NCBI GenBank assembly: GCA_013398175.1
Contig: VZRZ01002085.1
Span: 1,152,506-1,216,505 of the forward strand
Length of the DNA: 64,000 bases
Reading direction: 5' to 3'
From: Climacteris rufus
Taxonomy: Eukaryota; Chordata; Aves; Passeriformes; Climacteridae
Part shown: piece after piece, positions 52,961-64,000 of the stretch
Layout: the number at the start of each line of letters is the position of its first letter
Position numbering within the stretch: the stretch's first letter is position 1
Notes under the pieces: model-generated
What the model was told of the DNA's origin: nothing
The model's input: the letters and a program-made list of their open reading frames with translations, nothing else
Databases searched by the model: none
Translations under genes and position numbers: made by a program

Positions 52961-53215
52961 ATTCATAGAATCAGAATGGTTTGGGTTGGAAGGGACCTTA
53001 AAGGTCATCCAGTTCCAAAGCCCCTGCCATGGGCAGGGACACCTCCCACTATCCCAGGTTGCTCCAAGCCCCATCCAGCCTGGCCTTGGACACTTCCAGG
53101 GGTGGGGCAGCCACAGCTTCTCTGGGCAACCTGTGCCAGGGCCTCCCCACTCTCACAGGGAACAATTTCATACTAATATCTAGTATAAATCTCTCGTTTT
53201 TTAGTTTAAAACCAT
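52961..53215 (-). mobile_element. CR1 LINE 3'-end copy
   Basis: ATTCATAGAATCAGAATGGT, CCATGGGCAGGGACACCTCC, TTGGACACTTCCAGGGGTG and CTCACAGGGAACAATTTC on the plus strand. Confidence 0.92.
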
Positions 53216-54182
53216 TTCTTAAGCACCTGTGGTGGCTCCCAGGCCTCTCTGTGTAGGACCCAAGGCTGACACTCCCATTCCAGGCCACAGGGACCCATCT
53301 GACACAGTCCATGGGTCACAGGGAGTTTTTGGCTGACTGGAGATGGGCATGGGCTGAAATGCCACCTGAATCCATGACCAGCTGCTGGCTCTCGGCTCCT
53401 GGGAATTTACAGTTTGCAGTTAATAAATGACCTGAGTACCACAAACACATTCCCCAGCTATTGCCTTCCCCGTGGCTCCTTTGTCCTCAGAGGAATGTGG
53501 GTATTCCCTGCCCTGAAGACAAATTCCTTTGCAGCCACTGGCACTGAACCATGACTGGAAACCAGTTTCCCCACTGGGTTTTGCCTCCAGCCCTGCTCCA
53601 GCCACCATCTCCCTGGCTTCCTGTTCTTTAGACTGTGTGGCCAATTCCCCCTTTTCCCAATTCCCCCGTTTCCCAACTCTCTCAACTCTTCTTCCCAGAC
53701 ACTGAAGGCTGCAGTCTTGTTCATCTCCAGGCTCATCCTCCTCAGTCCATGCACTGGCTCGGATGCCGTGCAGAGAACATGAGAAGCAAAGGTCTTCATG
53801 ACCCAGATTTGCAACTTTGGTGGTGGCAGGATGGCCCAGAACTAGGAGTCACCCCTCTCCACCATGTACTAATCCTTAAAAACAGCAAGGAATGATCCAG
53901 GTTTGGCCAGGAACAGGGATGGAAGAGGGTGGGAGCAGAGAGGTGCACAGCCAAAATACGGAAGGCTAGTACAGAGTGATGCCTCCAGGCTACATATCAA
54001 CCTTTTTTCCTGAATATTTGTGGTCAAGGCAGGGTTTTACTGGTCATACCATGAATTTGTGTCCTCCCTGACCAGCACTGGTGGTGGGGGAAGCCTCTGT
54101 CCTGGAGACACCCATGGCTCTGAGCTTGGTGACCTTTGGGCAGTGGGACAGAGAGACTTTGAAGCAACAAAATGGAAAACCT

Positions 54183-54236
54183 CAGAAAGGATCCACAGGC
54201 AAAATAGAAAACCTAGAAAGGATCCACAGGCAAAAC
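54183..54236. repeat. Two-copy direct repeat
   Basis: AGAAAGGATCCACAGGCAAAA-type sequence occurs twice in tandem (unit about 30 bp). Confidence 0.85.
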
Positions 54237-56033
54237 TCCCTCTGGTTTTAGAAGCATTTTTGGCTGTGATCATGCTCTGATTTCACCATCTGGAATGACT
54301 TTGTGGATCACCCAGGAGATGCTCCTGCACTCTGGAGCAACCTTTGGAGCAACTGAAGCATTTTTGACCCAGCAAATCTTCACCCTGCAGAGGCAAACCA
54401 GCTTTCCTCTGCAGTTCCATTGCACCCATGGCATCCCCCAGCCCCTTCTGGAGAGAGGGCTCTGTGCAGATGCTCCTCCACAGTGGGAGGATGGAGCACT
54501 TGGCTCCTGGTCCAAGCCACAGGAGATGCCAGGGATGGGGGCAAACCTGGCTCCAATGTGACCCCCTTCCAGCCCACCAGGGGAAGAGGGGCCTTTTCCC
54601 AGCCCTGCCAATGCAAAGCCATCAACTCCTTTTTCTCCTTCCCTAAGGAATGGAGAAATCCAGGAATGGTTTCCTCTGGAGCTGCCGTTGTGCTTCCAGC
54701 TGGCCTATGGACCTCACCCCACCTCCTTCTGCAGGAGCCACAGGGAGTTTAGGGTGAGGAACGAAAAGAAGGAGTTGAGGGGATGGGCCAGAGAGGGAAA
54801 ATTTCCATAGCTGCATAATAAAGGTGATTACATAAGGGCATCCTGCGTCATCTGCGGCTGGCATCTCCGGAGAAGTAATTACATCTGCACCACACATCTA
54901 AAGAAAATATTATCACGTTGGCTTCCAAATTCTATAATTAGCTCCTGTGAGATGTGTGCCAGGGGCTTCAGCATTTCGTGTACATTGGCTGTAGAGCCAG
55001 GCACAGACACACGATGTTTTTTCAAGGAAAATATTGGGAGTTTAGTGTGGCAGCTGACCCCAGTCCCCTGGAAAGGGTGGCTCTGAGGGTTTGGAGTGGT
55101 GTGTAAAGAGTGAAATGTTTTCCTGGTCTCCCTCAGTGCCTGCTGGGCTGTGGAGATCCAGCAGAACGGCAGGAATGGCAAAGCCAGGGCTTGGCTTTCC
55201 CTCCTCCTTCAAATGTTCTTTGATTTCTGCCCTAGTGCTCTGAACCTTGGGAAGGCTTTTCTTCCTCACTAAATAAATGACCTGATTTGCAGGGAGGTGT
55301 TGCCCTCACGGGTTCCTGGGCTGTCTGCTCTGTCATATGAAACAAACCCTTTTGCTGGCCCAGCTTTGGACTTCAGAACCAATTCTGGGCTTTGAACACT
55401 TCTCTCACCCCCCCAGATCCTCGGCAAAGAGAAGAAAGAGGCTTTGAAATGGAAGCAGAGGTTGCAAAGCTCTTGGTTTGATGGAGAGCTTTTCATGTGG
55501 AGCTGGAGATGGCCACGGGACCAGGCTCCTCTCTCCAAGCTGGCAGCACGAGGGACACGGCTGGGGCAGGGGTGGAGGATGAATGAGGCAGGGATTTGGT
55601 TTCCTCTCATTTTCCATTTGCTCATAAGCAGCCTGAGAGCCCTGGAAAGCGCCAGCAGCTCTGCTGCAAACAAAACAGTGAGGAGATTTATCCACATCTC
55701 CTCCAAAGAAGCTCCTCCAGCAACAGCTTCTGCTGGAGAATGGGGCTGGGCACGATCGGGAGCGTGGGAGGGAGCACCAACATCCCAAGGACTTGGTGAG
55801 AAAATGGTTGTGTTGTGGGTGTGAGAGTGTTGTGTGTGTGAGAGAGCGTGTGAGCAGCTTGGATAAACCATCCTCAGGTGGAAAAACATCCTCTCTGTCC
55901 TGGACTCGTAGAGAGGGGTGGTGACAACGCCTCCCTGTTTCTCAGTTTTGCATTATTTCCACCTAGAAGATACAGAGGACTGGAGGATGGGGAAAGAGGA
56001 GGGCTCCAGAGCTCAGCAGAGCTGTAAGTAGGC

Positions 56034-56200
56034 TCAGGGCCTCACCACCCTCACAGGGAACAATTCCTTCCCAATATCCCATCTAACCCTGCCCTCTGTC
56101 AGTTTGAAGCCGTTCCTCCTTGTCCTGTCCCTCCATCCCTTGTCCAAACTCCCTCTCCAGCTCCCTTGCAGCCCCTTGAGGCACTGGAAGGTGCTAAAGC
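56034..56200 (-). mobile_element. CR1 LINE internal fragment lacking its 3' tip
   Basis: Begins mid-element at GGGCCTCACCACCCTCACAG and runs through TTTGAAGCCGTTCCTCC to GAGGCACTGGAAGGTGCT. Confidence 0.85.
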
Positions 56201-56689
56201 AAACACCCTGTCCTTACTGGAAAATTTTCCTCCCTCCCATTCCAGGCTTTGTGATTTTTATGGCTCCCCTGAGCTTTGCAGAGCATCTTCTTCCCTGATG
56301 GGGCTGCCCGTAATGTGGTGTTGTGTTTGGTGTCTGCACCTTTGGGGACATAAAGCTGCTGGCCTTGCCCTCCTGCCCTAACCCTGCTCCTGTCTGCTTT
56401 TCAGTGGCTTCCAGGGCACTGCTTCCATCCCCCTTATAAAGGGGAATCCTTTAAAAAACCCCTCTTCTCCAGAAACTATTTCCCCCTCCAGCATCAATGT
56501 CATGGGAAGAAGGTGGGGAATGACACCCCAATCACACAGCCTTTTCCAGAGAGGTGGAGAAGGGTGGTGTGGGAGCAGGGAGAGAGGGAAAGCAATTTTG
56601 TCAATGATTTGCAGGAGAGAAAACAAGCTCCTGGATGGCTTGCATGGTTTCGTGGTGAGCAGGGGGGTGCTGGGTTAATGGTTGGATTT

Positions 56690-56745
56690 GTGACCTTAGA
56701 GGTTCTTTCCAGCCTGAACCATTCCGTGATTTTATGTTCCCAAAG
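56690..56745 (+). mobile_element. CR1 LINE 3' tip
   Basis: GACCTTAGAGGTTCTTTCCA then CCGTGATTTTATG: a short terminal fragment in plus orientation. Confidence 0.75.
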
Positions 56746-57603
56746 GAGCACAGCAATTCTTAGTTTGGGAATGTCCATCCATCCTGAATCAGCCCAGCAT
56801 CTGTGGCCCAAAGCCAGGCAGAGATTCCTGGTGCTTTGTGCAAGGAGAAGGAGGCTGCCTGGGCTGAAGCACCAGCTGCTCTCTCCTCTCTTTTTCCTCT
56901 CATCCCTACCTTCAGCTCAGGGAAGCAGAATTCCTCAGGCGTGCATGTAAAACGGCAAGCACTTGTGAAACAAGCTCCAGAGGAGCTTGGCACATGTTCC
57001 AAGCTTGCACTTCATATATTTGGGACAGAACTCACCCCGGCACAGCATCCTTATTAATTTGTCTGAGCTGGGAGCGATCCCACACCGTTCCTCTCACCTG
57101 CGCTGCTGGCAGGGACTGCCGTGGGATCTGCCTGTGCACACTCCAGGAGTATTCCCAGCGTTTTGGTAGGATTTGAAATGAATCCGTGCTGACAAATTGC
57201 TCAGGCATTCCCAGGAGGCTTTACAGGAGCGTTGGTGGCTTTGGGGCTTCAGGCAGGACCGCAGCCACGGCCAAATGACACACAGAGGTGCAGCTGTCTC
57301 CTTTGCAGTGTGGAAAAGGGGATAATTTAGCAAAAAAAAAACCCATCAGGAAGCAGGTGAAGGCAGAAATTGGGGAGAGAAGGAAGAAATCCCTTCCTCA
57401 TGCAGTGGTTGGTGGCCTGGAGAGCTCCCTGCCTGCTGATGTTCAGTGGGTACCTGTGTTTGAGGGGAAACTTGACAAGTTCATGGACCAGAAATCCATC
57501 CTGAGCCGGTGCAAAGTGCACAGGAGGCAGATTTGGGAGTGTGTTGAGGGAATATAAAGCAGGCTGTCAAACCAACCCTTTTCCACCCCTCCTTGCCCAT
57601 TGT

Positions 57604-57655
57604 TGATAGAATCATTAAGGCTGGAAAAGACCTCTAAGAGCATCGAGCCCAAAAG
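57604..57655 (-). mobile_element. CR1 LINE 3' tip
   Basis: GATAGAATCATTAAGGCTGG followed by AAAAGACCTCTAAGAGCATC. Confidence 0.8.
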
Positions 57656-58427
57656 TTCATATTGATTTTCCCTGCTGTTCCTTCCCTAAAACATTAAGTG
57701 CCCCCTGTGTGCCCCAGCAATGCAACAGACTGTGCAGAAAGATCTGTGAAAATTCAAGTTACTATAGTCCAGAAGTACTTGTGTTCATGATTCTACAGAA
57801 AACAAAAACAAAGAAACAAACAAGACATCCCCCCTCCCCAAAAAATGAAGCACAAAGCACCTCAATATTTTGCTAAACTAAATTAAACCAAGGAATTTTG
57901 TAAGATGGGGATGGATTGGCTGTCATGAAGGTGGGTAAAGCTGCATGACAGGACAAGGAATTCATCTCCAGCAGGAAAGTGATGTTTTGGGCGTGCTGTT
58001 GGAAGGAGGAGCATCCCTGGGAAAAGGCTGCTTATCCCATAAGGAGATGCTTAGGACTTGAATTCCCAGGAACAACAGTGTGGTGCATCCCAGACCACCC
58101 CAAAGGTGGTTTCTCTGGACACAAGGAGTGGCTTTGCTATGAGGCAGCGCTGTCCCAGGGCCCAGCTGGGAGCAGGACAAGTCCCCCTGATGCCACAGAG
58201 GGGTCCGAGGCACACAGAGCTTCAGGGGGCATGGCCATCGTGCTGTGCTGTGATGTTACATGGCCCTAAGTCCCAGGAGGAAAGAAAAGCCTGGAAAAGC
58301 TCTCCATGGCTTGGTGAGGAGCTGTAAAACTGGATCCATGTGCATTTATAGTAGAGGGATCACCCTGGTGCGGAGAGGCCTCTGAGCACTTGGAGAAGCA
58401 AACAGGGAGAGCTGGGACAAAACATCT

Positions 58428-58870
58428 GGAGGGGCTGGAGTGTGTCCAGGGAAAGGAATGGAGCTGGGGAAGGGGCTGGAGCCCCAGGAGCAGCTGAGGG
58501 AGCTGGGGGGGCTCAGCCTGGAGCAAAGGAGGCTCAGGGGGCCCTTCTGGCTCAGCACAACTCCCTGACAGGAGGGGCAGCCAGGGGGGTCGGGCTCTGC
58601 TCCCAGGGAACAGGGCAGGATGAGAGGGAACGGCCTCAAGTTGTGCCAGGGGAAGCTCAGGTTGGATGTCAGGGAAAATTTCTTAGGGAAAGAATTATTA
58701 AGCACTGGCACAGCTGCCCAGGGCAGTGGTGGAGCTCCCATCCCTGAAGGGATTGAAAAGCTGTGGCACTTGGGGACCTGGGTCAGTGGTGGCTTTGGCA
58801 GTGCTGGGGGAGTGGTTGGACTCACTGATCTTGGAGGGCTTTTCCAGCCTAAACAATTCAGTGATTCCAT
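58428..58870 (+). mobile_element. CR1 LINE copy with ORF2 tail and 3' UTR, about 440 bp
   Basis: Contains the diverged end of the CR1 ORF2 region (GAGCTGGGGGGGCTCAGCCT, GGCTCAGGGGGCCCTT) and then the 3' UTR (CTCAGGTTGGATGTCAGGG, TTTTCCAGCCTAAACAATTC). No intact frame remains. Confidence 0.9.
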
Positions 58871-59702
58871 CTGTGCATGGCTTTTTGCTTTGTCCCTGTA
58901 GCTCTTGACAGCCCCTTCCTGCTCACTACCACCCTGCCTCCTCCATCTCCTCATCCCAGGAAGCACCACCCACCTGTTTGCCTTGGGAAAGGGTCTCTTT
59001 TCCCTTCTTCACTGCTGAGATGCCTCTATGGGGGGAGGGAGAGGGGTTAAACAGCCCAAAATGTCCTAAAAATAGCCCAGCTTTTCCCGCTCACATTGAC
59101 TCAGCCGTCACAGACCACAAATTCCTGAGCCACGTCAGGGGCTGTGGGGAAATGGCCTTTCCCTGTGCTGCTCCAAACAGAGCTGTGTTTGTGTCCAGAG
59201 TGACCCTTGGTCACCCTTGGAGGGACAGCCCTGCCCTCAGGGCTGGTGGGGTGGGAGATGGCACTGGGGTGTGCCAGCATCCCAGCAGAGGGATGGAAAG
59301 GATGGTGAGCTGAGCATCCTCGCTCTCCTCTGCTTCTCCTGGGATTTCCTGGGGTCCTTTTTGGGGTTCAGCCCTGCCAGAGGAGGGTTCTGTACAGGTG
59401 GCTCCCCCACTGGAATAAGGTGGGACAGAAAGTGGGACCTTGTGTGTGTCCATTCCCACTCAAATGGATTTCAGTTGTCTCTGGTGTGAATCCCACCCCC
59501 TCCTCCAGCTCACAGTCCTCTCCCATCCTTTCCCAAGTGCCACAGCTTTAACCCCACATGGAAATGGTTCCAAATTCTCAAAAAGCCTCATTTAATGCTC
59601 CCAGATAAAGAGCAGAAATGCAAGAGAAACACAACCCAAATTATTTTGGAGGTGTGGGGACCAGGAGTTTTGGTCAGCTGCCTCTGGCCATTGAGCTGGG
59701 AT

Positions 59703-59785
59703 CCCAGCCAGGAGCCCACACAGCCTCTAAAAGCCACAAGGTGACCCCAGGAGCCCACACAGCCACCAGGAAGGTGGTGACCCCA
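59703..59785. repeat. Two-copy direct repeat
   Basis: CAGGAGCCCACACAGCC occurs twice about 42 bp apart, with related flanking words (AGGTGACCCC / GGTGGTGACCCC). Confidence 0.8.
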
Positions 59786-61480
59786 GGAGATGGGGCAGAG
59801 CAGAGGGTCCTTTGGTGCCAGCCAACCCCTTCTCCCTGCAGGAACCTTCCCACCAAGAGATGTCCCTTCTCCAGCACCCAGATCCTCATGGTCCTAACCC
59901 AACCTTCCCAAAACTCTGCACTTTGGTCACTGGGGGAAGGTGCAGAAGGATGTGCTCACCTCTGCCCCGCTCGGTCCCACCGGTGTAGAGACCCCCAACC
60001 CACAGCTGGGGTTAAAGGAAAGCTTTTTTGTCATTGATATTTTGGGAGCCACTTCCTTCCCCTCCCCTCCTCCAGAATAGCTTTTTGTCTTGGGGTTTAT
60101 TTTCTTTGTTGCCTTATAAAGGTTTGACCCTGGCGTGTTTTGAATGGGCTCAAACGCGGCATTGAATTCCTCCTGGGACGTGGCTGCTCTGGGCAAGGGA
60201 GGGAGGAGGGAATTCCATTGTGTCCCAGCCTGCAGACCTTCGGGAAGGAAAAGCAGCAGCTTCTCCTGCTGCTCCTCTGCTGAGCCCCGTGTCCTCTCCC
60301 AGCCCCTCCCTTGGCTCAGACGACCCAGCCAGCCCCACTCGTGTTCCCTGTCCCTGTTCAGTGGCAGCTCCACCAGCACAGCTCCTCTGCAGTAGGGCAA
60401 GGGGATGTCCATCCCCTGGCCAGCTCCATCCAGGTCCTGGTCAGGAGCTGCCCAGGGATCTTCACCCCTCTGCTGCAGCTGATAAAAGTCACCACAAAGT
60501 CCCTCCCCGTGGGCCCCATGAACAGATCCAGCTGCTTCTTGTGTGTTTGCAACATCTTAAAACAAAGAATAAAGGCTCTGGTTAACCATGTGGCCTCTTG
60601 AGCCACCAAAGGGTCTTGGAGACCCCTGGGCTCTCTCTTCTCCACCCAAAAGGCGTAAGAACCAACACTGGCTGCCAGGACAAAAGCTGGTTGGTGTTCC
60701 GGCTCAATAAAGTTATGGAATTTACTCTGCAATTCAGTTTGAGGTGAATGAATCCTTTACCCAAGCGTTGGCCATGTCAGATCTCTCCTGGAGGTTCACG
60801 GATGACAGGGAGGAAGCGACTTTTAATTTGATTTTACAAAACTAAGAGCAACGAAAGAACGGCAGCAGCATCCCCTGTCCTCGAGATGGAGATCAGAAAA
60901 TTGCTGATAACAACAGAGGAAGAAAAGCTCAGTAATTTCTATTCTGGCTTTGGAAAAAGCAGGTTGATGTTCTCATGTTGCACAGGGACAACGAAGAGCT
61001 TTCTAGTCCATTAGTAACCTGGGAAGACACTAAATGGCATGGCCTGAGGATAAACATTTTTAAACAGCGAGTTCAGATTAATTTGCTCCCAAGAGTCCCA
61101 TGGAAGCAGGACAAGGAGAGGCATGGTCTGCTGCTCATCCTCCCTAAGAAGTCCTGGGATTGCTCTCTGATCCCAGAAGATTGGAAAGATGATAATTACA
61201 GGGCAATATTAAAAAAAAAAGAAGAAGAATGGGAAAGAAGAGCTGGAATGATGCAGCTTAGCCTGGCAGAAAGTGATGCAGGATTAAAGGATGGAGCGTG
61301 GGAAGCTGTCAATATAAATAGATGGCTCATACAAAACAGAACTTCACAGATTCCTTCACCCTCACCGGGGGCAGGTTCTACCAGGTGACCCAGGCAGCAC
61401 CACAGATGGAAATGTGCCCACGTGAGGGGCTTTGGTTTGGGGGTGTCGTGGTTATTCTGGTTCAAAAAATGAGTTATCAC

Positions 61481-61750
61481 TAAACCATGGGATGGGTTGG
61501 AAGGGACCTTAAGGATGATCCAGTCCAACCCCTGCCATGGGCAGGGACACCTTCCACTATCCCAGGCTGCTCCAAGCCCTGTCCAGCCTGACCTTGGACA
61601 CTTCCAGGGATGGGGCAGCCACAGCTTCTGTGGGCAACCTGTGCCAGGGCTTCCCCACCCTCACAGGGAACAATTTCTTGTTAATATTTAAGGTAAATCT
61701 GCCCTCTGTCAGTGTGAGGCCATTCCCTTTATCCTATCACTCACTGCCTG
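61481..61750 (-). mobile_element. CR1 LINE 3'-end copy
   Basis: GGGATGGGTTGGAAGGGACC, CCATGGGCAGGGACACCTTC, GACCTTGGACACTTCCAGGG and CTCACAGGGAACAATTTC on the plus strand. Confidence 0.92.
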
Positions 61751-64000
61751 CCCTTGGTGTCCCTCTATTTTTTGTCATGGAAGTTTATGATGGGCAGCGT
61801 TGGATCTTGACTGGATGCCAAGGGACTGGGACAGGGGAGTTTCTATCCATGGCCCTCCCAGCCTCCCTCTTTCCTGTGCAGATGGTGCTGAGAGAAAAAA
61901 GGGGCTGGGAAGAGGAGAATCTCACTTATCCTTCCCCATTTCCCCCCAGCCTCCAGGCTTTTCAGGGATGCCTCCTACCCAAAGCTGTCTTTGGATCCCC
62001 CAAATGGTTTGCTGCCATCAGAGGACACTCTCCATGACACTGCCTGCTCCCTGCTGGCTCAATCCAATGGTGTTTCATCCTCCCTGAATTTTTGGCAGAG
62101 AATTTTTTTGCAAGGGAATGATGACCTCTGAGAAAAGCTGCTTCGTTTGGTTTATCTTTAACCCAGTGTTTGAGTCATCTCCAGTTGCATTTTGAGGCAG
62201 AGCAAAGAGTCACATCCCCTCATCCCTTCATCCCAGAAACAGGCACTTTAACCCATTTTAGGCTCTGTGGTAGCTAGCCTGGATATGCTTGAAATTTTGG
62301 TGGCTCTGAGGCACTCCAGGAGTTAAAAAATCACAGCATGAGGCTGTGGCTCCCCTCTGGTGACTCCTCTGCACCTCCCCAAGTCACCGGGGTACTGCAG
62401 GAGGTGTCCCTGGAGCAGGAACCACCTCACTGCTGCCATTCCCACCTCTTATGTGGGACACGCCGGCCACTGCCCAGCCCCAGGGAGGCAGAATCCCCCA
62501 AGGTAATTCATGCCAATTACTGCAATCAGCTAATTAGCAAACAAGATCGATTCAAATGAAGTTACGGTGTCAACAGCTATTATGCAAGCTTGTGTGTGCT
62601 GGAGGAAAGCCATCCCGGGAGGATGTGTCAGAGTCCTGGTGGCCAAAAAGCCCTCGGGGGTGGGAATTGAGGAGAGGTAAAAGGGGTGTGGGGGGTAGCA
62701 GGGAAATTAAGGCGAAAAAAACGGGACAAATAGAGGAGGAAAAGTGTGGAGAATGGAAAGTGATCCAGGTAATTGCCTGTAAACACAAAGGAGATGATGG
62801 AGAGGGATGATTCCCACCTGCCGGGTTGGGATGAGAGGGAGAAGTCAGCTCTTCACTGGGGAAACATCCGAGCTCCTCTGTTGGCATCCCCCAAAGGTGG
62901 GGAGCAGGGGGGTTCCCATCCCGGAAAATGGGGATGAAACAGCCCGGGAAGAGCTCTCTCCTCCCCGCCACAGGACACCCACGGCCCCGACCCGCATCAG
63001 AACCAGCTCCCCACAGAAAACCAGTTGCCACTTTGGGAAATGAGTCGCCAGCCTGGGCTTGCCTGGGATGCAGCGATCTCCCGACGGGAATTAGCGCCGG
63101 GCTTGCTCCATTTCTCCTTGTGAAAGGCAATCCTGGAGCTGGATGCGGCCACGAGGGTGGGACCCCGGCAGCCAGAGCCTGCTGTAAAGCCCGCAGAGAC
63201 ATCTGCTAATCCCCCCCTAAGCCCGCTGTGATGGATTTAAAGGGTGTTTTTGTCGCTCGCCCCCGGGATCAAGATCCTCAGAGGATAAGTGTCCGAGGGG
63301 AATAAGGGATTCTTCTCCCCGCAGTGGGGTATGAAAGGGACCCTCAGCTCCCGCTGGGATGCAGGGGGGGTTTGCTGGTGTCACCCCCCAGGGATGCTGT
63401 GGTGACCTCGGGCCGGACTTTTGGGAGGGAGTTTGGCTCAGGAGCTGACAGATGCCCCGGTTTTATCACAGCAGCTGGCCCGGAGAGACATTATCCGGCA
63501 GCCCCAATCTCTGCCTGCCTTTTCAACCCCGGAGAGGTGCAAAATTGCTTTTCATTCCACAGCCAAGGGTGGGGAGCCAAGGGTGGGGAGCTGAAGGAAA
63601 GGGTTTTCCCTGGTTTCTGTCCCGGCCACCGTTGTCCTACCTGTCCTCAACTTCTCTGCTGAGGAGGAGAGGGAAAGACATGAACAGATTGGTGGGGAAG
63701 TTCAGTAAAGAAGGAAAAATTAAGTTTTTCGGATTTGAGGAGTGGTGGTGGGTGCATCCACAGAGATGCTGGGGTAGCTGTGCTGGGCATCCGTGGCACG
63801 GGGAGACGGCTCGGGTGACTCGCACCACTCGTTTAAAAAACAAACAGATCCCTTTTATCGCCTGGAATCGCGCACCTCCGCCGGGAGGAAACGCGTGGAA
63901 CAAAGAAACATCGCCGTTCATCATCTCTGGGGCTCGGGGATGGGATGAGGCACCGCTTCCCAAAGCCACGTCCCCACCTCCCACGGTGCCGGGCACAGCC

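Larger units (their letters stand above)
49301..64000. other. Gene-poor region upstream of LZTS3
   Basis: No coding exon was recognised. It holds CR1 fragments and A/T-rich homeodomain-site clusters at 54785-54960 and 62500-62600. A GC-richer end (62950-64000) could be the flank of another gene, but no exon can be supported. In human the next gene in this direction is DDRGK1; no DDRGK1 sequence was seen. Confidence 0.5.

Noticed and set aside
60975..61388. 137-residue plus-strand frame (MLHRDNEELSS...) without repeats
   Set aside because: No recognisable domain, splice signals or homologous neighbour; A/T-rich intergenic composition. A single weak resemblance (PEDWK) to reverse-transcriptase motifs is not enough.
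62950..64000. First exon or CpG island of a neighbouring gene
   Set aside because: GC content rises slightly, but no open frame, donor or promoter set could be tied to a recognisable gene.

Overview
This is a vertebrate, almost certainly avian, nuclear window. It carries about twenty 3'-truncated CR1 LINE fragments, G/T-rich minisatellites, small introns and short GC-rich promoters. The peptide in the first gene is vasotocin, the non-mammalian form of vasopressin, and the gene order matches human 20p13 (AVP - UBOX5/FASTKD5 - LZTS3). A passerine or other neoavian is plausible but inferred only from the CR1 style. There are no bacterial, phage or CRISPR features. All recognised genes are on the minus strand and are transcribed towards lower coordinates.

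Layout. (1) 555-1291: exons 1 and 2 of the vasotocin-neurophysin gene; exon 3 lies beyond the left edge. A TATA-like promoter, A-rich tracts and a 530-bp G/T minisatellite lie upstream of it. (2) 2.1-6.9 kb: non-coding, with a possible conserved element near 3.4-3.7 kb and a 370-bp CCAT-type array. (3) 6.9-23.3 kb: UBOX5, rebuilt here as four coding exons (54, 1177, 162 and 212 nt, phases consistent, 534 aa). FASTKD5 is a complete single-coding-exon gene (793 aa) nested in the first UBOX5 intron. A strong splice donor in the CpG-rich promoter at 23.17-23.4 kb could supply one shared 5' exon to both genes. (4) 24.9-37.8 kb (possibly to 48.3 kb): LZTS3/ProSAPiP1, rebuilt as three coding exons (450, 831 and 711 nt, all phase 0, 663 aa) ending in a PDZ ligand, with a long 3' UTR. 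A GC-rich block with splice-donor motifs at 48.2-48.35 kb may be its first non-coding exon. (5) 48.4-49.3 kb: a degenerate ~40-bp G/T-rich array. (6) 49.3-64 kb: no gene recognised; CR1 fragments and a few A/T-rich stretches that look like conserved non-coding elements.

The genes do not form one pathway. They are a conserved syntenic block: a neurohypophysial hormone precursor, a nuclear U-box/RING ubiquitin ligase that shares a promoter region with a mitochondrial RNA-processing factor, and a postsynaptic scaffold protein. The most unusual structures are two repeat events at UBOX5 splice sites. The exon 3 acceptor has been tandemly duplicated into a ten-unit minisatellite in which nine units keep the CAG acceptor. 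The exon 4 acceptor is directly abutted by the 3' end of a CR1 element.
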